From Nitrosomonadales bacterium (GTDB taxonomy: Bacteria; Pseudomonadota; Gammaproteobacteria; Burkholderiales; SG8-41), in assembly GCA_009885185.1 (NCBI GenBank), contig VFLF01000368.1, positions 1 to 10,116 on the forward strand: a DNA stretch of 10,116 nucleotides. The letters run 5' to 3'. The position numbers and the translations under genes are program-made. Below the pieces are notes generated by a model. That model made no database searches, was not told the origin of the DNA, and saw nothing but the letters and a program-made list of their open reading frames with translations. Of the stretch, positions 1 through 5,773 are shown piece by piece. Numbering within the stretch: position 1 is the first letter of the stretch; each line of letters opens with the position of its first letter.

Positions 1-473
1 ACAAGCCCCCTATCGTGGACAATTTCGCGGTACAAAAGGCGGATGGCGCTGCCATCGCTTTCGAGTGCAATGTCATCTTTTCGCTTAAAGGCACAATGCC
101 GGATGGTCGGAACAACACCGTCGAAATACTCGTCGCCACAATTCCTGCGTCACTGGTTATGAAAGGATATGCGCTCGTCGGGCGCGACAAGAAAAAGGAT
201 GCCTACGATATTTACTATTCCGTTAGAAATTATCCCGGCGGGCCGGAACGCCTAGCAGATGACAGTCGGGCGTTGTTAGGCAACGAAATTGCCCGTAAAG
301 GGTTTGGGCATATTGCGAGCAAGTTCAACGCAGCCGACGATTTCGGCCCGCAAACAGTTCGCGCGTTTCTTGCGGAGTCGGCAGCCCTCGGAGAAATGAC
401 GCCAGAACAGATACAGGAAGATGCCTATCGGCAAGTGCGCGCATTCCTTTCCGCGCTTGGCATTCTAGGGTAA
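1..473 (+). CDS. AbiEii-type nucleotidyltransferase, C-terminal part (5' end outside window)
   Basis: The frame is open to the left edge: codons before the GTG at 15 read K-P-P-I and continue, so that GTG is probably internal and about 157 C-terminal residues are seen. The best sign of family is the block KGYALVGRDKKKDAYDIYY followed by RNYPGG (residues 50-76 counted from the GTG). It matches the conserved Lys/Arg/Lys-Asp/Asp region of the AbiEii/AbiGii (DUF1814) nucleotidyltransferases. These act in the cytoplasm as the toxin of type IV toxin-antitoxin or abortive-infection systems, usually beside an AbiEi-type antitoxin. The N-terminal G-S-x-D-x-D nucleotidyltransferase motif would lie outside the window, as would any antitoxin gene. 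The tail (MTPEQIQEDAYRQVRAFLSA) is a predicted helix. The gene ends about 330 bp before a tRNA-Phe fragment, so it is probably integrated-element cargo. Family call fairly sure; toxin activity not established. Confidence 0.72.
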   Translation, partial: KPPIVDNFAVQKADGAAIAFECNVIFSLKGTMPDGRNNTVEILVATIPASLVMKGYALVGRDKKKDAYDIYYSVRNYPGGPERLADDSRALLGNEIARKGFGHIASKFNAADDFGPQTVRAFLAESAALGEMTPEQIQEDAYRQVRAFLSALGILG

Positions 474-577
474 CGATTTTACGGATGAGTCGCTGGCCAT
501 TCTCAACATCCCGACTCGGACGGAGCCAGAGTTGACTGCTGGGGCATGCGACGGATTATCAGAACTTGGAGTGCGAA

Positions 578-597
578 CTGGAAAGTAATTTTTCCAG
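578..597. repeat. 7-bp inverted repeat (hairpin)
   Basis: CTGGAAA at 578-584 and TTTCCAG at 591-597 are perfect inverted copies separated by six bases. The hairpin lies about 105 bp after the AbiEii-type stop codon. It is not followed by a T-run on either strand, so it is not a typical intrinsic terminator. It could be a protein-binding site or chance. Confidence 0.4.
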
Positions 598-692
598 CGC
601 TCCTCCAGATTTGCCGAATGACGTAAGTGATTGATGCTATGCTGTTTTCGTTAGCTAAATGGGCTGGTCTTATATTTTGAATTACTAGAACA

Positions 693-724
693 GTAGCCGT
701 AGGAGAAACGTAGGAAAAACGTAG
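693..724. repeat. Short tandem repeat of GTAGGARAAAC units
   Basis: GTAGGAGAAAC (699-709) is followed directly by GTAGGAAAAAC (710-720), one mismatch in 11, and then by a third partial unit GTAG (721-724). A further GTAG sits at 693-696. Repeats of this size close to an attachment site can be arm-type binding sites for an integrase or excisionase. That role is inferred only from position, about 80-100 bp from the tRNA fragment. Confidence 0.45.
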
Positions 725-799
725 AGCTCTCAACGAGTTTCCACGAGGCTATACGAGTGAGGGCGAGCCGTAAATACTGCATTTTATTGATTAAGAGCC

Positions 800-845
800 A
801 CTGAAAATCCGTGTGTCGGTGGTTCAATTCCGCCCTTGGCCACCA
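800..845 (+). other. 3' half of tRNA-Phe(GAA): candidate attR of an integrated element
   Basis: From 800 the sequence follows tRNA-Phe: anticodon loop CTGAAAA (801-807, anticodon GAA 803-805), anticodon-stem 3' strand TCCGT (808-812), variable loop GTGTC (813-817), T-stem/loop GGTGG-TTCAATT-CCGCC (818-834, perfectly paired stem), acceptor 3' strand CTTGGCC (835-841), then A and CCA (842-845). The 5' half is absent: 796-800 reads AGCCA, which does not pair with TCCGT, and no GGCCAAG acceptor strand lies upstream. A tRNA fragment running from the anticodon loop to the 3' end is the classic duplicated core left by tyrosine-recombinase integration. The orientation puts the element to the left and the original chromosomal flank to the right. 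An intact tRNA-Phe should lie upstream, outside the window. Confidence 0.8.
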
Positions 846-1077
846 ATTTATTCCTGCGCGCAGTGCCTCCCGCCAAGCCTTATTGATCCGGCGGCTCCAA
901 GGTATGCCCAAGTTCTGCGCCCACGCTCGAACATTTCGCCCGCAAGAAACGCGCGTAAGCGGCTGTAAATTAAGTGTAAACAACCCCTATCACGGGTAGA
1001 ATCCTGCTCAGCGGGAGGATACAGTTCTGGTTCAGCCGTGCCGTTCGGTGCGGGTGTTTGGCCGGGCACAACACCAC
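846..1077. other. Chromosomal leader between the att site and the sensor kinase gene
   Basis: No gene is supported here. GC content rises relative to the element side. The stretch probably held the region downstream of the ancestral tRNA-Phe gene and now carries the promoter and leader of the kinase operon. The only notable signals are a TAGAAT box (997-1002) and a purine-rich GGGAGGAT (1013-1020). No terminator for tRNA transcription is obvious. Confidence 0.4.
975..1002 (+). promoter_or_regulatory. Weak putative sigma70-like promoter for the kinase/HD-GYP pair
   Basis: TAGAAT at 997-1002 matches the -10 consensus at five of six bases. The hexamer 16 bp upstream (TGTAAA, 975-980) matches the -35 consensus poorly, three of six. 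It is the best-placed candidate in the leader, with GGGAGGAT following at 1013. An activator-dependent or alternative-sigma promoter is equally possible. Confidence 0.2.
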
Positions 1078-2991
1078 ATGTCGTTACCTGCAAATCAAGG
1101 TATAGCTTCGCGTACGCCGGCTGAAAAGCGGGACCACGAAGTTTTGCACGTGGACGAAATGGCGCTTATTCAGAGCGTCAGCGTCTATGGACTGCTGGCA
1201 AATGCCGCAGCCGCGTTGCTGGTATCCGTCGCGCTGTGGCGGACGGCGGGTGCCACGCATGTGCTGATCTGGCTGGCGTGCATGATGGGGGCGATTGCAC
1301 TGCGCTATGTGCTGCACCGCGCCTACAGCCGCGCGCAGGACAGCCTCAAGGCGAATGCGAACTGGGGCCGCATCATCACCGGCAGCAATTTCCTGATAGG
1401 GTTTGCATGGGGCTGGATTGCGTTCGTGTTTTTCAGCGCATTCAACCCGCCGCACAACGTGGCTTTGCTGGCGGCGATCGCCGTCGCGGCGGCTTCTGCA
1501 CAGACTATTTCACCGTCGCGCGAATCGTTGACGGCGTTTCTTGCACCCGCGTTGCTGCCGCTGATGGTGCGGCTGGTGATGATAGACCCCGCGGGATTCG
1601 CGGCGCCTGCGCTGCTGATATTCACCTTGCTGCTCACGGTGTGGTTCAGCCTGAATCGGTATCGCGCGCGCTTGGCGGCGAGCATTGAGCATTTTGAGCG
1701 GCGCAGCGCGTCGGATGCCGCGATGATTCGCGGCGCGGAAACGGCGAACCGCTTGTTCGCCCAGGTAGTGACGGAACGGGAGCGCGCCGAAGCAGAACTG
1801 AAAGTGGCCAAGCAGGCCGCCGACGACGCCAATCAGGCCAAGGGGGATTTTCTCGCCTATACCAGCCACGAAATCAGAACGCCATTGAATGCCATCATCG
1901 GGTTTTCGGATGTGTTGTTGACCTCGCAGTTGAACCCGACGCAACAGGATTATTCGCGCCGCATCAAGAATGCCGGCACCCGATTGCTTACACTCATCAA
2001 CGATTTGCTGGATTTGTCGAAGATTGAGGCCGGCAAACTTAACATCGAGTATGCGGATTTCGAGTTGCGGCAGACGCTGGACGAAGTGGTGCAGGAACAG
2101 GCGGTGAAGGCGCGCGAAAAACAAATGACACTGGAGTTGACGATAGATGACGACGTGCCTGATGCGCTGGTCGGGGATTCGCTGCGGTTGCGGCAGATCG
2201 TGCTCAATCTGATCGGCAACGCGATTAAATTCACGCCGACCCAGGGAAAAGTAACGACGCGCGCGCTAGTGGTCGGCCGTGACGGCGACAAGCCGCGCGT
2301 ACGCTTCTCGGTGACTGACACCGGAATCGGCATTCCCCCGGAAAAAGTCGGTGCGCTATTTCAACGTTACGCGCAGGCGGATGCCAGCACTGCGCGCAAC
2401 TACGGCGGAACCGGATTGGGACTGTCCATTTGTAAATCGCTGGTGGAATTGATGGAGGGTTCCATCGGTGTTACCAGCGAATCGGGCAAAGGATCGGTAT
2501 TTTCTTTCGAACTGCCGTTTACCGTGCGTGCGCATGCGGCGGCGGCCGCGAAATCAGAAGTGGCTGCCGCGGACATTGAAGTTGAGAATGTGAAGATCGA
2601 GGGCATGCGCGTACTGGTAGCGGAAGACAACGAACACAATCAACTTCTCATCGAACTATTGCTGAAAAAACAGGGCGTGGAACCGGTGCTGGTCAATAAT
2701 GGCGCAGAGGCGCTGGAGGACTTGAGGAAGAATAACTATGACCTGGTTTTCATGGATCTGGAAATGCCCGTGATGGGGGGCTTCGAAGCCGTTGCCGCGA
2801 TCCGCGAAGAAGAAAAGAAAACGGGAACGCGCATGTCGATCGTCGCGTTATCAGCGCACCCTCCGGAAGAACAGCGCGACCCCTGCATAGCGGCTGGTAT
2901 GGATGACTACTTGATGAAACCCTTCGATGTCAAAGCGTTGCAGGCGACGTTGCGCCGTTTTGCGCCGTCGCGACCTTTGTTGGCTACGTAG
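1078..2991 (+). CDS. Membrane-bound hybrid sensor histidine kinase
   Basis: Phosphorelay sensor at the inner membrane. Numbering is from the ATG at 1078 (637 aa). Six hydrophobic segments lie near residues 34-54, 59-79, 99-122, 128-146, 151-169 and 175-195, with no large periplasmic domain, so it probably senses within or close to the membrane. A charged coiled-coil linker (about 200-255) leads to HisKA with the phosphoacceptor in SHEIRTP (His264). The ATPase domain has the N-box NLIGNAIKF (Asn377, Asn381), G1 DTGIGIP (414-420) and G2 GGTGLGLS (443-450). The C-terminal receiver has the acidic pair Glu516-Asp517, phosphoacceptor Asp560 in FMDLEMPVMGG, Ser592 and Lys614. There is no HPt domain, so a separate one, or another route, is needed for onward transfer. 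The start is uncertain: ATG 1078, GTG 1048 and an in-frame CTG at 1027 behind GGGAGGAT all fit; starting at ATG 1159 would trim the tail before the first membrane segment. The HD-GYP gene follows after 54 bp, probably in one operon. Confidence 0.9.
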   Translation: MSLPANQGIASRTPAEKRDHEVLHVDEMALIQSVSVYGLLANAAAALLVSVALWRTAGATHVLIWLACMMGAIALRYVLHRAYSRAQDSLKANANWGRIITGSNFLIGFAWGWIAFVFFSAFNPPHNVALLAAIAVAAASAQTISPSRESLTAFLAPALLPLMVRLVMIDPAGFAAPALLIFTLLLTVWFSLNRYRARLAASIEHFERRSASDAAMIRGAETANRLFAQVVTERERAEAELKVAKQAADDANQAKGDFLAYTSHEIRTPLNAIIGFSDVLLTSQLNPTQQDYSRRIKNAGTRLLTLINDLLDLSKIEAGKLNIEYADFELRQTLDEVVQEQAVKAREKQMTLELTIDDDVPDALVGDSLRLRQIVLNLIGNAIKFTPTQGKVTTRALVVGRDGDKPRVRFSVTDTGIGIPPEKVGALFQRYAQADASTARNYGGTGLGLSICKSLVELMEGSIGVTSESGKGSVFSFELPFTVRAHAAAAAKSEVAAADIEVENVKIEGMRVLVAEDNEHNQLLIELLLKKQGVEPVLVNNGAEALEDLRKNNYDLVFMDLEMPVMGGFEAVAAIREEEKKTGTRMSIVALSAHPPEEQRDPCIAAGMDDYLMKPFDVKALQATLRRFAPSRPLLAT

Positions 2992-3045
2992 AACTTCATT
3001 GACCAGGATGCCCAATCATAGTGAAATTTGCGTGGTAGGTAACCC

Positions 3046-4689
3046 ATGAAAGAACAGGTCCCAGTCGAAAAACTCGCGCTTGGCATGTTTGTCGCGGAGT
3101 TGGATCGTCCGTGGCTGGAAACAAGATTTCTGATTCAAGGATTCGTGATCGAATCGCAGGAGCAGATACAGGAGTTTCAGCGCTGCTGCAAATACGTCTT
3201 CGTGGAGCGCACACTGTCGACCGGCGACCAGTTTCAGCCGGAGGCGGTCGAAAAGCCGTCGATACAGCGCAAGCGTGCCGCTCCGCACGTGCATATACAC
3301 GACGAAAAAGTATTGACGCCCGATCAACCGAAGGAGGGCTTGGTAGGGACTATCGCGCAGATACTGAAGTCAGCGTTTTCATCCGCGCCGCGTGACGAAG
3401 AGGTCGCGCCGCCGCCGGCGAAACCGGTCGCGCCCCGAGAGCCGCGAGTGATCATTTACGAGGACAAGCCCGAAAAATCGAAACCAAAGCCAGTGTCCGC
3501 CACGCCGGCGCGCCGCGAGAAGGGCATCAGTGATGAAGAGCGCGAGTATCTGGAGCGCGCAACCGATCCAGCGGCAACGGTAAAAATCTATACTGAAAAG
3601 GAGATCGCGGCGAACAGCGGTATTTTCAGCCGTATATCACGGTTGTTCGGCTTGAGCGCCGAGGATAAAAAATACGGTTATCAGGGTAAGGCTGCGGTTG
3701 ATGTCCCGGTATACACCGACCAAACCTTGATAGAAGAAGAGCTTCCGATGGCCAAGGAAGCTCACGAGAAGGTGCAGGTCGTTGTTGAGGAGGTCATCGC
3801 AGACCTCAACAAGAATAAAGATCTTGACCTGGAAAAAGTCGGCGATGCCGTGGGTTGGATGGTTCAGTCGGTGGTGCGTAACCCCGACGGCATGATCTGG
3901 CTGGCGCGGCTGAAAAGCGTCGACGCCTATACCTACGATCACGGACTTAACACGGCGATCTATCTGATTGCGTTCGGGCGGCATCTCGGCCTGCCCGAAG
4001 ACCAGTTGCAAACGATTGGAACCGTCGGCCTGATGCAGGATGTAGGCAAGATAAAACTGCCGAAAACGCTGCTGGACAAGGCGGAAAAACTGACGCCGGC
4101 CGAGCTTAAAATTTTCCAGACCCACGTTGCCTATAGCACCGATATCATACGCACCTCGAAAGAAGCGACGGAAACCCTGCTTGGTGCCGTGTCCCAACAC
4201 CATGAGCGTTTCGACGGCAGCGGATATCCAAAGGGGTTGCGCGGAGAACAGATTTCGTTGCTGGGCGGTATGGCGGGCCTGGTGGACAGTTACACCGCCA
4301 TGATCAGCGCACGGCCCTATGCCCAGCCGATGTCGGTGCAGCAGGCGCTGCACGACCTGTACGGCACGCGTGGCCAGGCATTCAAATCGGAAATGGTAGA
4401 GGAGTTCATTCAGTGCGTGGGCGTATTCCCGGTCGGCAGCCTGGTGGAACTGAATACCGCCGAGGTCGCGGTCGTGGTGTCGCAAAACCGTTCGCGGCGA
4501 TTAAAGCCGCGCGTCATGCTGGTGCTCGACTCGCAACGGCAATCGTTCGCCAATCCGGTCATGCTGGAACTGATTTACGATCCGCCCACGCCATCGGGCG
4601 AGCCCTACCGCATCGTGCGCGGATTGCAGGCGGGGCTGTACGATTACGATCCCAAGCAGACGCTGGACGTGCTGATGGAGGGCAAGTAG
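3046..4689 (+). CDS. DUF3391/HD-GYP protein with a degenerate HD motif (putative c-di-GMP phosphodiesterase)
   Basis: 547 aa, cytoplasmic. Residues 1-65 match the DUF3391 domain seen before many HD-GYP domains (start MKEQVPVEKLALGMFV). A long charged, proline-rich linker follows (about 66-225). The HD-GYP domain spans about 285-440, then a C-terminal extension typical of this subfamily (VGVFPVGSLVELN at 458-470). HD-GYP enzymes hydrolyse cyclic di-GMP at a bi- or trinuclear metal centre. Ligand-type residues seen are His299, Asp332, Lys335, His360, His385-His386 and Asp414, with GSGYP at 391-395. The usual HD pair is Gln331-Asp332 (LMQDVGK), so one metal-ligand histidine is missing; the CAG codon is clear. 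Activity may be altered or lost, leaving a binding or effector role. The start has a modest upstream GGTAGG and is fixed by the DUF3391 alignment. It is the second gene after a hybrid kinase, suggesting joint regulation of c-di-GMP signalling. Confidence 0.9.
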   Translation: MKEQVPVEKLALGMFVAELDRPWLETRFLIQGFVIESQEQIQEFQRCCKYVFVERTLSTGDQFQPEAVEKPSIQRKRAAPHVHIHDEKVLTPDQPKEGLVGTIAQILKSAFSSAPRDEEVAPPPAKPVAPREPRVIIYEDKPEKSKPKPVSATPARREKGISDEEREYLERATDPAATVKIYTEKEIAANSGIFSRISRLFGLSAEDKKYGYQGKAAVDVPVYTDQTLIEEELPMAKEAHEKVQVVVEEVIADLNKNKDLDLEKVGDAVGWMVQSVVRNPDGMIWLARLKSVDAYTYDHGLNTAIYLIAFGRHLGLPEDQLQTIGTVGLMQDVGKIKLPKTLLDKAEKLTPAELKIFQTHVAYSTDIIRTSKEATETLLGAVSQHHERFDGSGYPKGLRGEQISLLGGMAGLVDSYTAMISARPYAQPMSVQQALHDLYGTRGQAFKSEMVEEFIQCVGVFPVGSLVELNTAEVAVVVSQNRSRRLKPRVMLVLDSQRQSFANPVMLELIYDPPTPSGEPYRIVRGLQAGLYDYDPKQTLDVLMEGK

Positions 4690-4707
4690 CTTCACCGCTC
4701 GGTGAGG
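4690..4707. terminator. Weak hairpin in the convergent gap
   Basis: CTTCACC (4690-4696) and GGTGAGG (4701-4707) form a 7-bp stem with one G-U pair and a four-base loop. It begins two bases after the HD-GYP stop codon, in the 42-bp gap between convergent genes. No T-run follows on either strand, so termination by this hairpin alone is doubtful. Confidence 0.25.
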
Positions 4708-4731
4708 TGTGGCTGGCGCGACTCGCGGTTG

Positions 4732-5658
4732 TTATGACTTGTCCGATTGCAGGATCGCAAATCCTGCCTGCAGCGCCTTTTCAATGCGCGCTTTTTCGGT
4801 GGCGATGGACTCATCCGTCCATTCCCAGAAACCGTGCTTGGCTTTCATGCCGACATGACCGCGTTCCACCATTTCCTTGAAGAACGGCGGCGGCGCGGTT
4901 TCGTTGTGCAAAAGCGGATAGAGCGAGGTGGACACAGCATAGTGCGTGTCCCACCCCGACATTTCCTTTTGCCGGAACGGGCCGCAGGCGACGAAGCGAA
5001 AGCCGAAGCCCTGGCGCACGGCGGTATCGATACCCTCCGCCGTGGTCACGCCGTCGTGGATCATCCACATCGCCTCGCGCATCAGCGCCAGTTGCAGCCG
5101 ATTGCCGACAAAGCCCGGCACGTCCTTGTTGACGCGGATCGGCGCCTTGCCGACATCCTTCATGATTTGCTCAAGCCGTGCCGCGACGGCGGGGTCGGTG
5201 GTATCGGCGCTGACCACTTCCACCAGCGGCACCAGGTGCGCGGGCATGAAAAAATGCAGGCCCGCCACGCGCGCCGCGGTCTTTAGCCCCTGACCCACCG
5301 CACCGATGAGAAAGTTAGAGGTGTTGGTGGTGATTGGCGTATCGGGCCGCACCAGTGTTTCAAGCTGCGCGAACAATTTTTGTTTCAGCGGCAGGTTTTC
5401 GGTGACGGCTTCGATCACCAGGTCGATATCCTTCCACGCTATGTCTTCCAGCCGCGCGTAGGTGGTCACGTTGCTCGCGCAAGCCGCGTCAGCATGCAGT
5501 TTTTGCAGTCCCGCGTTCAGCCGCGCGCCGAGCGCATCGCGTGTTTTTTGCGACGGACTCATGACGTGAACCCGCCAACCCTTGGCTGCGAAAACGGTGG
5601 CGATATCGCCGCCCATGATGCCGCCGCCGACGATGACTACGTGTGATGCATGAGACAT
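4732..5658 (-). CDS. 3-hydroxyacyl-CoA dehydrogenase family protein, NAD-dependent
   Basis: 308 aa, cytoplasmic; about the usual length for a monofunctional enzyme of the HbdA/FadB dehydrogenase type. These oxidise an L-3-hydroxyacyl-CoA to the 3-oxoacyl-CoA with NAD+, or run in reverse. The N-terminal Rossmann fold begins at once with VVIVGGGIMGGD (dinucleotide loop 11-16). Conserved active-site positions are Ser114 (NTSN), His135 (HFFMPAHL), Glu147 (VEVV) and Asn186 (PGFVGNRL). The family's usual HFFNP reads HFFMP here. The helical C-terminal domain covers about 185-300. I chose the ATG at 5658 because GGGAG lies 8 bases upstream and the protein then starts just before the Rossmann strand; a GTG at 5703 would abut the terminator. 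The terminator upstream separates it from the preceding genes, though no clear promoter is seen. It could also act on a related 3-hydroxy acid, since lambda-crystallin and carnitine dehydrogenase types share this fold. Confidence 0.88.
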   Translation of the reverse strand: MSHASHVVIVGGGIMGGDIATVFAAKGWRVHVMSPSQKTRDALGARLNAGLQKLHADAACASNVTTYARLEDIAWKDIDLVIEAVTENLPLKQKLFAQLETLVRPDTPITTNTSNFLIGAVGQGLKTAARVAGLHFFMPAHLVPLVEVVSADTTDPAVAARLEQIMKDVGKAPIRVNKDVPGFVGNRLQLALMREAMWMIHDGVTTAEGIDTAVRQGFGFRFVACGPFRQKEMSGWDTHYAVSTSLYPLLHNETAPPPFFKEMVERGHVGMKAKHGFWEWTDESIATEKARIEKALQAGFAILQSDKS

Positions 5659-5704
5659 TCCGAATACTCCCGTTGCAATTGAATAAAGGCGCGACAAAAC
5701 CACG

Positions 5705-5734
5705 AAAAAATAGCGCAGAGGCCTGCGCTATTTT
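5705..5734 (-). terminator. Strong intrinsic terminator after the methyltransferase gene
   Basis: AAAATAGCGCAG (5707-5718) and CTGCGCTATTTT (5723-5734) are a perfect 12-bp inverted repeat with a four-base loop. Read on the minus strand the stem runs into six T's (the A-run 5705-5710). It lies 40 bp past the methyltransferase stop codon and ends the upstream transcription unit before the dehydrogenase gene. On the plus strand only TTTTA follows, so it is mainly directional. Confidence 0.88.
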
Positions 5735-5739
5735 ATCAA

Positions 5740-5756
5740 TAAAAACAAATACTTAT
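5740..5756. repeat. Intergenic 17-mer TAAAAACARATACTTAT, copy 1
   Basis: This AT-rich 17-mer lies just past the methyltransferase stop codon and differs at one base from a copy at 8773-8789, which also lies just past a stop codon on the same strand. Its core ATACTTAT recurs inverted at 6634-6641. It may be a shared regulatory or mRNA 3'-end sequence, or chance among AT-rich gaps. Confidence 0.35.
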
Positions 5757-5773
5757 GTAGATTGAGTGCCGTG

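Larger units (their letters stand above)
474..799. other. Non-coding, AT-rich distal end of the putative integrated element
   Basis: No convincing gene is seen in these 326 bases. Short frames exist on both strands but lack a ribosome-binding site and recognisable protein. Composition from about 600 to 800 is visibly more AT-rich than the chromosomal genes to the right. The stretch holds a 7-bp inverted repeat (578-597) and an 11-bp tandem repeat (699-724), and it stops at the tRNA-Phe fragment. This is what the non-integrase end of a tRNA-targeted element often looks like. That reading is inference, because the other end is not visible. Confidence 0.5.

Noticed and set aside
469..588. In-frame stretch after the AbiEii-type gene reading NDFTDESLAILNIPTRTEP
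   Set aside because: It looks protein-like but is under 40 codons, has no start codon or ribosome-binding site, and matches nothing I recognise; a remnant is possible but not supported.
770..845. A complete tRNA-Phe gene
   Set aside because: The 3' half is clear, but there is no 5' acceptor strand, D-arm or pairing 5' anticodon strand upstream; 796-800 does not pair with 808-812.
651..983. Minus-strand frame of 110 codons containing RAELNHRHTDFQ
   Set aside because: That peptide is the antisense translation of the tRNA-Phe 3' half, a common false protein call; there is no ribosome-binding site or family match.
1323..2124. Minus-strand frames opposite the histidine kinase gene
   Set aside because: They overlap the membrane, linker and HisKA regions of a clear kinase and show no domain or ribosome-binding site.
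3637..4485. Minus-strand open frame of 282 codons opposite the HD-GYP gene
   Set aside because: Low-complexity His/Gln/Arg-rich translation with no motif; the plus strand carries an intact DUF3391/HD-GYP protein across the whole interval.
5659..5703. N-terminal extension of the dehydrogenase from GTG 5703
   Set aside because: It would add 15 residues before the Rossmann strand and start at the edge of the strong terminator; ATG 5658 has a good ribosome-binding site and family-typical length.
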